Below, piece after piece: positions 1-4,695 of a stretch of 5,361 nucleotides of DNA. The notes below the pieces were generated by a model. That model had not been told where the DNA came from and did no database searches. It saw only the letters and a program-made list of their open reading frames with translations. The number at the start of each line of letters is the position of its first letter. Position 1 is the first letter of the stretch. Origin of the DNA: Myxococcales bacterium (GTDB lineage Bacteria; Myxococcota_A; UBA9160; JALSIO01); NCBI GenBank assembly GCA_026989995.1, contig JALSIO010000121.1:1-5361 (forward strand). Direction: 5' to 3'. The translations under genes and the position numbers were made by a program.

Positions 1-2
1 TC

Positions 3-458
3 ACCGAGGGCTACGGGCAGGACCCGATCGAGGTCCTGAACGGCGCGCTCTTCGACGTCAGCTACGACGAGATGGTGCTCGTCAAGGACATCGACTTCTA
101 CAGCCTCTGCGAGCACCACTTGCTTCCCTTCTTCGGCCGGGTGCACCTGGCCTACATCCCGAACGGGAGGGTGGTGGGTCTTTCGAAGCTCCCGCGGCTC
201 GTCGAGGTCTTCGCCCGCCGCCTGCAGGTCCAGGAGCGGATGTCGACCGAGATCGCGGAGACCATCGAACGCATCCTCGAGCCCAAGGGCGTGGCGGTGG
301 TGGTCGAGGCGGTCCACCTGTGCATGATGATGCGGGGCGTGCGCCAGCAGAACTCCTTTGCGATCACCAGCTCGCTCCGCGGCGAGTTCGAGACGGATCC
401 CAAGACCCGGGCCGAGTTTCTGCAACTGATCCGGCACCGCCGGCCCGACTTCGCCTGA
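3..458 (+). CDS. folE: GTP cyclohydrolase I (type IA), C-terminal part, 5' end outside window
   Basis: Converts GTP to 7,8-dihydroneopterin triphosphate, the first step of tetrahydrofolate/pterin synthesis, as a cytosolic Zn-dependent decamer. 151 residues are visible, read in frame from base 3; the true start lies to the left. The family averages about 190-220 residues, so roughly the first quarter to third is missing. Seen directly: the block [18 protein letters not shown], whose CEHH (bases 108-119) supplies a Zn-ligand Cys, the catalytic His and a Zn-ligand His. [20 protein letters not shown] follows as the substrate-pocket region. HLCMMMRGV carries the third Zn-ligand Cys (321-323). The C-terminal TSSLRGEF...[12 protein letters not shown] is typical of bacterial FolE. 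All three metal ligands are intact, so the enzyme should be active and of the Zn-dependent FolE1 type, not FolE2. The reading frame closes normally with TGA at 456-458. A 917-bp gap follows, so it is probably the last gene of its transcript. Confidence 0.96.
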   Translation, partial: TEGYGQDPIEVLNGALFDVSYDEMVLVKDIDFYSLCEHHLLPFFGRVHLAYIPNGRVVGLSKLPRLVEVFARRLQVQERMSTEIAETIERILEPKGVAVVVEAVHLCMMMRGVRQQNSFAITSSLRGEFETDPKTRAEFLQLIRHRRPDFA

Positions 459-690
459 GCGACCGCACCCGATCGGAGCGCCGTCCGCAGCCCGCTGCAG
501 GCCCCGCGGCCGGGCGCACCCGGGGGCGGAGCGCGGTGTCCTGCGAGCCCGCCCCCACCGTGACGCGGCGTTCCACGGGGGTGCAACGCCATGTTGCGTT
601 TTCGGGGGATGCGTCGGGTGTTCCCCTGATGGCTCCAACCATTTGTCTTCCTTACGAAAACGCATTTTCCACCCGCCCCCCGGAAAGTCT
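459..690. other. Gene-free region 3' of folE, with inverted repeats and an AT-rich island
   Basis: No convincing gene. There is an 8-bp inverted repeat, GGGGGCGG (522-529) with CCGCCCCC (549-556), around a 19-nt loop without a T-run. GGCGTT (567-572) can pair with AACGCC (585-590). Alternatively GCAAC (583-587) pairs with GTTGC (593-597), directly followed by GTTTT, which could be a weak folE terminator. GGGGA (605-609) can pair with TCCCC (622-626). Bases about 636-670 form the most AT-rich patch in this otherwise very GC-rich window and end about 20 bp upstream of the -35 box, where an UP element would lie. This reading is from sequence inspection only; no folding was computed. Confidence 0.5.
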
Positions 691-719
691 TTGACAAGGC
701 ACGTCAGGCCACCTAGAGT
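691..719 (+). promoter_or_regulatory. Sigma70-type promoter for the sigma-factor gene
   Basis: A perfect -35 hexamer TTGACA (691-696) is followed by exactly 17 bp and then TAGAGT (714-719), which matches the TATAAT consensus at 4 of 6 positions, including the key T at -12, A at -11 and T at -7. An AT-rich patch lies just upstream. Transcription would start near 726-728, giving a leader of about 650 nt before the GTG at 1376. In a window this GC-rich a chance match of this quality with ideal spacing is unlikely. The start site is inferred, and a second promoter nearer the gene is not excluded. Confidence 0.75.
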
Positions 720-777
720 GCCGGCCGACACAGGGGAGTCACGCGGCGCCCCGCAGTCCTCTCGCAACTGGCAGCCG

Positions 778-806
778 AACCGTATGACCTGCGGTCTTTT
801 TCGGTT
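778..806 (+). promoter_or_regulatory. Early-leader stem-loop with T5 run (possible pause or attenuator)
   Basis: GACC (786-789) pairs with GGTC (793-796) and is immediately followed by TTTTT (797-801). An outer stem AACCG (778-782) with CGGTT (802-806) encloses this, and GGCA (770-773) could add to it with TGCC (808-811). A T5 run is rare in this window and lies some 70 nt after the predicted transcription start. The GACC/GGTC stem is only 4 bp, so termination would be weak; a pause site is the more modest reading. Confidence 0.3.
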
Positions 807-1166
807 GTGCCGCGTCGCGTCGAGGGTGCGGGGCGGGCGTGTTCTCCGGGTCGGTCCGGGTCGCGGCCGCGCGAGGATCCGGGCCGGTGCAGGGATGCTC
901 GTGGTGCTGCAACGCTGACGGGCTGCTGAGGTTTTCGGCGCCCGGAACCAGATGTTCGGGGCGCGCCCCCCCGACAGTGCGAATGCGCGACCGGGGCCCG
1001 ACGGATCGGGCCAGGTCGGCGAGATCGGGAGCGGTCGAACGGCGTCGCTCGGGCCCGGTCGGAGATCGGGGCCGGATCCCGGGCCGGAAGGGTTCCGAAC
1101 CCGCCGGAACGGCCGGGTCGAAGCGCAGGCGCGGTGAAGATCGACCAGGGGCCCGAGGTGGCAGGG

Positions 1167-1207
1167 TCGCCCGACCGGCCGGACGGTCGGCCGGGCCGGT
1201 CGGGCGA
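1167..1207. repeat. Perfect 14-bp inverted repeat in the leader
   Basis: TCGCCCGACCGGCC (1167-1180) is the exact reverse complement of GGCCGGTCGGGCGA (1194-1207), with a 13-nt loop (1181-1193). In RNA this gives a very stable stem-loop about 170 nt before the start codon. There is no following T-run, so it is not a standard intrinsic terminator. It could be an RNA regulatory element, a transcript stabiliser or a site for a dimeric DNA-binding protein. Confidence 0.7.
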
Positions 1208-1213
1208 TATGGG

Positions 1214-1264
1214 CCCGGTGGAAACCGGGTGGGAAACCGGAAGGGCGGCGGCGGGCCGCCGCCC
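1214..1264 (+). promoter_or_regulatory. Consecutive leader hairpins, one with a GNRA tetraloop
   Basis: CCCGGT (1214-1219) pairs with ACCGGG (1224-1229) around the GNRA-type loop GGAA. The next bases (1225-1240) repeat nearly the same unit, CCGG...GGGAA...ACCGG, so a second and partly competing hairpin is possible. GGGCGGCGG (1243-1251) then pairs with CCGCCGCCC (1256-1264) around a CGGG loop. Together with the 14-bp stem just upstream this makes an almost continuous structured block from 1167 to 1264. GC richness alone makes some hairpins likely, but the tetraloop and the duplicated unit are more specific. Confidence 0.45.
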
Positions 1265-1362
1265 CGGGTGGTGGGAGCCACCGACAGCGCGGGAAGGCCT
1301 GCACGCGACGCCCGCGGGCGCGCGGCGGGACCGGCGGGGCCCGGAAGGGCCTCGCACCCCAC

Positions 1363-1369
1363 AAGGAGG
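1363..1369 (+). promoter_or_regulatory. Strong Shine-Dalgarno that fixes the sigma-factor start
   Basis: AAGGAGG ends six bases before the GTG at 1376. It is the best ribosome binding site in the region, and it supports a start at 1376 rather than the in-frame GTG at 839. The bases around it (1351-1372) are relatively free of strong inverted repeats, in contrast to the block upstream. Confidence 0.88.
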
Positions 1370-1375
1370 ATCGCG

Positions 1376-2977
1376 GTGGGTACGAGGGTCAGGATCTCCG
1401 GAAGCGGAACGGGAACCCGCTCGAGGCAGCCCGGGGCACGCTCCCCGCGTGCGGTCGGTGAGCGGGAGGGACGGGAGCTCGGCGCCGAGACCGACGCGCG
1501 GGCCGTGCGGGCGGTGGGCGCGGCCGGCGGGGCGACGCGCGTCGACCCGGCCCGGCTGAACACCACCGCACGGGAGCAGGAGCGCACCCGGGAGCGCAGC
1601 GCCCTCGTCTCCTACTTCGCCGACATCGCGGCCATCCCGACGCTCACCAAGGAGCAGGAGGTCCTGCTCGCCAAGGAGATCGAGGCGTCCACGCACGAGG
1701 TGCGGCGGGTCGTCCTCTCCGCGCCGTACACGGCCCGGGAGGCCATCCGCACCTGGCGCGGGCTCCAGCGGGACAACCGCGTCACCGGGAAGATGTCCGA
1801 GTCCTTCGGCAGCGGCTCGCCGCAGGGCGAGAACCGCAGCGCCGTCGTGGACGACGCGCTCGTCGTGGTGGAGCAGCTCTTCCTGCGCTGGGAGGGGTTG
1901 AGGCGCAAGGGGGCCAGGGCGCAGACGCTCGCTCGGATCGAGCGGCAGATGGCGCGCTCGCTCCACGAAGCGGACCTCTCGATGCAGATCCTGGGCCGGA
2001 TCCGGCGGGAGACCCTCGATCTCTACCGGGAGCAGCGCCGCAAGCTCCGCCGGCTGGCGCAGCTCGAGACGGCGCGGCCCCTCCGCAGCGCCTCGGGCCA
2101 GCAGCGGCGCGAGGCCGAGATGGAGGCGCTTCGCCGGCGAATCGCCGAGATCAGCGAGGAGGTGGGCTTCGAGCCCGAGGCCTTCGCGGAACACGTGGCG
2201 CGGATGGAGGAGGCATTCGACCGGCTGACCGAGGTCAAGAACACCTTCGTGCAGCACAACCTCAAGCTGGTGGTCGCCATCGCCAAGGACTTCCGGAACA
2301 TGGGGATCCACTTCCAGGATCTGATCCAGGAGGGGAACCTCGGGCTGATCCGGGCGGTGGAGAAGTTCGACTACCGCCGCGGCCACAAGTTCTCGACCTA
2401 TGCGGTCTGGTGGATCCGGCAGGCACTGATCCGGGCGATCCAGAACCACTCCCGGACGATCCGGATCCCGAGCCACATGTACGACACCCTGCTCAAGTAC
2501 TACCGGGCCGTGAACGCCCTCGAAAAGAAGCTCGGTCGCGATCCGACCACCCGCGAGATCGCCGAGGCCATGGAGATCCCCGAAGAGCAGGCCGAGCGCC
2601 TGCAGAAGATGACCCGCGACCCGGTGAGCCTCGAGAGCGAGGTGCGCGGCACCGACTCGAAGCAGCTCAAGGACTTCGTGAAGGACGAGCGCGTGGTCTC
2701 CCCGCTCCACGACCTCGACCACCGGCGGCTGGAGATGGTCACCGAGGAGTCCATCGAAGTCCTGAGCGAGCGGGAGCGGAAGATCCTCCGCTGGCGCTTC
2801 GGCATGCGGGGCGAGGAGGATCACACCCTCGAGGAGATCGGTGCCAAGCTCGGGCTGTCCCGCGAGCGGGTGCGCCAGCTCGAGGCCCGGGCCATCGCCA
2901 AACTCCGGGCCGCCCCCACCCGCAAGCGCCTCGAGAGCTTCGTGCGCGACGGAGAGCTCGGCTCCGAGCTCTCGTAG
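1376..2977 (+). CDS. RpoD/SigA-family sigma-70 RNA polymerase sigma factor, divergent (no region 1.1)
   Basis: Directs RNA polymerase to promoters. 533 residues, GTG start behind AAGGAGG. Residues 1-65 are basic, low-complexity and unlike the acidic region 1.1 of primary sigmas. Region 1.2 is about 75-110 ([25 protein letters not shown] area). Residues 111-285 form a spacer rich in charged helices (possible coiled coil 180-260), shorter than the roughly 245 residues in E. coli RpoD. Regions 2.1-2.4 span about 286-362, with [17 protein letters not shown], the melting residues Y342, W345 and W346, and RTIRIP. Region 3 is about 365-440. Region 4 is about 450-525, with the -35-reading helix SRERVRQLE (495-503) fully conserved. 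Q349 matches E. coli Q437, but I352 replaces T440, a -12 contact. The region 3.2 finger (424-430, RGTDSKQ) is much less acidic than in E. coli. The spacer argues against RpoS or RpoH. The absence of region 1.1, and of dnaG or rpsU nearby, makes a secondary RpoD paralogue plausible; a primary sigma is not excluded. Confidence 0.93.
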   Translation: MGTRVRISGSGTGTRSRQPGARSPRAVGEREGRELGAETDARAVRAVGAAGGATRVDPARLNTTAREQERTRERSALVSYFADIAAIPTLTKEQEVLLAKEIEASTHEVRRVVLSAPYTAREAIRTWRGLQRDNRVTGKMSESFGSGSPQGENRSAVVDDALVVVEQLFLRWEGLRRKGARAQTLARIERQMARSLHEADLSMQILGRIRRETLDLYREQRRKLRRLAQLETARPLRSASGQQRREAEMEALRRRIAEISEEVGFEPEAFAEHVARMEEAFDRLTEVKNTFVQHNLKLVVAIAKDFRNMGIHFQDLIQEGNLGLIRAVEKFDYRRGHKFSTYAVWWIRQALIRAIQNHSRTIRIPSHMYDTLLKYYRAVNALEKKLGRDPTTREIAEAMEIPEEQAERLQKMTRDPVSLESEVRGTDSKQLKDFVKDERVVSPLHDLDHRRLEMVTEESIEVLSERERKILRWRFGMRGEEDHTLEEIGAKLGLSRERVRQLEARAIAKLRAAPTRKRLESFVRDGELGSELS

Positions 2978-3012
2978 GCGGCGCCCGCCCGGCCCCGCCC
3001 CCCCCGACCGGC

Positions 3013-3050
3013 GGGCCCCGCCTCCCCGGAGGCGGGGCCCTGCGGTCTTT
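3013..3050 (+). terminator. Terminator-like hairpin after the sigma-factor gene
   Basis: GGGCCCCGCCTCC (3013-3025) is perfectly complementary to GGAGGCGGGGCCC (3028-3040); in practice this is a 12-bp stem with a CCCG loop. It starts 36 bases after the TAG stop. The downstream T content is modest (TGCGGTCTTT, 3041-3050), so this is an intrinsic-type terminator with a poor U-tract. The stem strength and position make a termination role likely, perhaps with incomplete read-through into sthA. Confidence 0.7.
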
Positions 3051-3074
3051 CCCCGAGGGGTGCACCCGACCCTG

Positions 3075-3121
3075 CCCCCTCCGGCCGGCCGCGCTGCCGG
3101 CCGATGCGGCGGAGGGGGAGG
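3075..3121 (+). promoter_or_regulatory. Nested hairpin overlapping the sthA ribosome binding site
   Basis: CCCCCTCCG (3075-3083) is complementary to CGGAGGGGG (3110-3118). Inside it GGCCGGC (3083-3089) pairs with GCCGGCC (3096-3102) around a 6-nt loop. The 3' arm covers a GGAGG copy at 3111-3115 and the first two bases of the better-placed GGAGG at 3117-3121, which lies seven bases before the ATG. The 5' arm contains CCTCC, the same sequence as the 16S anti-Shine-Dalgarno, and could pair with either GGAGG copy. This could limit sthA translation; function is inferred. Confidence 0.5.
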
Positions 3122-3128
3122 GGCGCCC

Positions 3129-4511
3129 ATGGGCTACGACGTGGTCGTCATCGGGGCCGGCCCGGCGGGCTGGTCGGCGGCGCTGCAGGCCGCGAAGCTC
3201 GGGCAGCGGGTGGCCGTGATCGAGCGGGACCTCCTGCTCGGCGGGGCCTGCGTGCAGACCGGCACCCTCCCGAGCAAGACCCTCCGGCACACGATCCTGC
3301 AACTCGTGAACCTGCGCCGGGCGGCCCGGATGGGAATGCACTCGGCCGCTCTGCGGCCGCTGACCATCCGGGACCTCTTCGGGCCGAAGGACGAGGTGAT
3401 CGAGTCCCACGAGGCCACCATCCGGGCCTTCTTCGAGCGCAACCGGGTCGAGCTCCTCGCGGGCAGTGCGTCGTTCGCCGGCCCCGGCCGGATCCGCATC
3501 GCCACGCCCGGGGGCGAGCAGCTCGTGGAGGCTCGCACCGTCGTGATCGCCACGGGGAGCCGCCCGCGGCACCCGCCGGGCATCGAGGTCGACGATCGCA
3601 TCGTCTGCGACAGCGATTCGATCCTGGGCCTGCGGGTCATTCCGCGTTCCCTCGCCGTGCTGGGCGGCGGCGTGGTCGGCTGTGAATACGCCTGCATGTT
3701 CGCCGCGCTCAACGTGAAGGTGACCCTCGTCGACCGACGCGAGTCCCTGCTGCGCTTCCTCGACCGGGATCTGCAGGATGCGCTCACCCATTCGATGCGG
3801 CGGAGCGGGATCCGCCTGCTGCTCGGCGAGCGGCTCCGCAGCGTCGGGCGCTGCCGGACCGCGACGGGCGAGCAGGGCGTGGTGGAGCTCGAGAGCGGGC
3901 GGGTCGTCCGGGCCGACCGGGTGCTCGTGGCGGCCGGGCGCGAGGCCCACGTGGGCGGCCTCGGCCTCGAAGCGGTGGGCGTCGAGACCGACGAGGCCGG
4001 GCTCATCAAGGTGGACGAGCACTTCCGGACCAGCGCGCCGGGCGTCTACGCGGCCGGCGACGTGATCGGATTCCCGGCACTCGCGTCGACCAGCATGCAC
4101 CAGGGCCGCATGGCCGTGCTTGCTGCCGCGGGCCGGGAGCTTCCGCCGCCGCAGCCCCTGCCGGTCGCCATCTATACCATCCCCGAGATCTCGGCGGTGG
4201 GATGGACCGAGGACGAGTGCCGGGAGCGGGGGGTGCCCTACGAGGTGGGCCACGCCCGCTATTCCGAGACGCCTCGCGGGCAGATCCTCGGCGACAGCGA
4301 GGGGATGCTGAAGCTGATCTTTCGCCGGGACGACCACCGTGTGGTGGGCGTCCATCTCATCGGGCAGGCGAGCGCCGAGCTGGTGCACGTGGGAATGACG
4401 GTGCTCCACCTCGGGGGCTCGATCGACCACCTCGCGTCCGGTGTGTTCAACTACCCCACCCTTTCCGAAGCGTACCGGATCGCCGCCCTCGACGGGCTGA
4501 ACCGCCTCTAG
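3129..4511 (+). CDS. sthA: Soluble (Si-specific) NAD(P)+ transhydrogenase, actinobacterial-like SthA
   Basis: Cytosolic FAD enzyme that exchanges hydride between NADPH and NADH, usually draining excess NADPH. 460 residues, the usual length. N-terminal FAD Rossmann motif GAGPAG (9-14) with E32. GGACVQTGTLPSK (38-50) keeps C41, but T46 stands where disulfide reductases have the second redox Cys. ATGSRP is at 141-146. The second dinucleotide fold GGGVVG (179-184) is followed by D202-R203-R204. The second FAD motif, GVYAAGDVIGFPALAS, is at 305-320. The dimerisation domain ends in FNYPTLSEAYR, with Y442 where dihydrolipoamide dehydrogenase has its catalytic His. Loss of both the Cys pair and the His separates it from lipoamide, mercuric and glutathione reductases and matches SthA. 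From memory, motifs such as CVxTGTxPSKTLR and GFPALAxTSMxQGR resemble mycobacterial SthA more than E. coli SthA. D202 suggests NAD(H) binding, and the two Arg could accept the NADP phosphate. The start is ATG after GGAGG (3117-3121). No promoter is seen in the 151-bp gap. Confidence 0.9.
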   Translation: MGYDVVVIGAGPAGWSAALQAAKLGQRVAVIERDLLLGGACVQTGTLPSKTLRHTILQLVNLRRAARMGMHSAALRPLTIRDLFGPKDEVIESHEATIRAFFERNRVELLAGSASFAGPGRIRIATPGGEQLVEARTVVIATGSRPRHPPGIEVDDRIVCDSDSILGLRVIPRSLAVLGGGVVGCEYACMFAALNVKVTLVDRRESLLRFLDRDLQDALTHSMRRSGIRLLLGERLRSVGRCRTATGEQGVVELESGRVVRADRVLVAAGREAHVGGLGLEAVGVETDEAGLIKVDEHFRTSAPGVYAAGDVIGFPALASTSMHQGRMAVLAAAGRELPPPQPLPVAIYTIPEISAVGWTEDECRERGVPYEVGHARYSETPRGQILGDSEGMLKLIFRRDDHRVVGVHLIGQASAELVHVGMTVLHLGGSIDHLASGVFNYPTLSEAYRIAALDGLNRL

Positions 4512-4514
4512 CCG

Positions 4515-4552
4515 GCACCCCCGGCCCGCACGCGCGGCGGGATCCGGGGTGC
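4515..4552 (+). terminator. Stem-loop just after sthA, possible terminator without U-tract
   Basis: It begins four bases after the sthA stop. GCACCCC (4515-4521) pairs with GGGGTGC (4546-4552), GG (4523-4524) with CC (4544-4545), and CCCGC (4525-4529) with GCGGG (4537-4541), leaving a C bulge and an AT bulge. That is about 14 bp around a 7-nt loop. No T-run follows, so it may be a factor-dependent terminator or a 3'-end stabiliser rather than a classical intrinsic terminator. Confidence 0.45.
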
Positions 4553-4565
4553 GCGGCGGCCCGAA

Positions 4566-4621
4566 AGCCGGCCGTGCCACCCGCGTGCCACCGCGGGACG
4601 GGAGCGAAGCCGCTGCCGGCT
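4566..4621. repeat. Nested inverted repeats and a short direct repeat upstream of the MATE gene
   Basis: AGCCGGC (4566-4572) is complementary to GCCGGCT (4615-4621) and encloses CCCGCG (4580-4585) paired with CGCGGG (4592-4597). GTGCCACC occurs twice, at 4574-4581 and 4585-4592, 11 bases apart, which is one DNA helical turn. This could be an operator for a repressor or simply an RNA structure in the leader of the exporter gene. I see no good -35/-10 pair nearby, so the site's role is unknown. Confidence 0.3.
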
Positions 4622-4695
4622 ACCCTCGGCCCCGGGGAGATCCGGTGGGCCGAAGAGGAGTCCGGGAGTCGGCGGCGTGTGGCTGGTGGGGCCGC

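Larger units (their letters stand above)
727..1375 (+). promoter_or_regulatory. Long GC-rich structured 5' leader of the sigma-factor gene
   Basis: About 650 nt separate the likely transcription start from the start codon. The stretch is extremely G+C-rich and rich in short inverted repeats: 778-806 (with a T5 run), GGCCCGA/TCGGGCC around a CGGA tetraloop (995-1012), GGGTT/AACCC (1090-1102), the 14-bp stem at 1167-1207, a GNRA-capped stem at 1214-1229 and a 9-bp stem at 1243-1264. I recognise no known riboswitch, 6S RNA, tmRNA or RNase P signature. The frame of the sigma gene stays open back to a GTG at 839, but that translation is low-complexity R/G/P/A/S sequence with no sigma region 1.1 features, so I treat it as non-coding. 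It could hide an sRNA. Confidence 0.5.

Noticed and set aside
522..556. Intrinsic terminator of folE
   Set aside because: The 8-bp GGGGGCGG/CCGCCCCC pairing has a 19-nt loop and no T-run, so I describe it only as an inverted repeat.
364..642. Minus-strand 92-codon frame with an AAGGA-like ribosome site before its ATG
   Set aside because: It overlaps the 3' end of folE by 95 bases, the product is Arg/Ala/Pro-rich with no recognisable domain, and no minus-strand promoter is evident. The ribosome site match looks like chance in the AT-rich patch.
839..1375. N-terminal extension of the sigma factor from an in-frame GTG at 839
   Set aside because: The added ~179 residues are R/G/P/S-rich with no region 1.1 features and would run through the inverted repeats. 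No good ribosome site precedes 839, while AAGGAGG fits the GTG at 1376.
727..1375. Known structured RNA (riboswitch, 6S RNA, tmRNA or RNase P RNA)
   Set aside because: I could not find conserved core motifs of these families by eye; the hairpins are not arranged as in any class I recognise.
713..3130. Minus-strand open frame of 805 codons opposite the sigma gene
   Set aside because: It is the antisense of a clearly conserved sigma factor. Its translation is compositionally biased (R/P/G/L-rich) with no domain I recognise; long antisense frames are expected at this GC content.
3129..4511. Dihydrolipoamide dehydrogenase or mercuric reductase
   Set aside because: The second redox cysteine is Thr (T46) and the catalytic His of the HPTxSE motif is Tyr (Y442), as in SthA; no N-terminal metal-binding domain or C-terminal Cys pair is present.
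2739..4580. Minus-strand open frame of 613 codons opposite sthA
   Set aside because: Antisense of the well-supported sthA, with His/Arg/Gly/Ala-rich low-complexity translation and no family motifs.
4645..4695. Upstream GTG start for the MATE gene
   Set aside because: It has a better GGGGAG at 4634-4639, but the extra 17 residues (Arg/Gly/Trp/Cys-rich) are unlike MATE N-termini, whereas ATG 4696 gives the usual short start before TM1. Kept only as an alternative.
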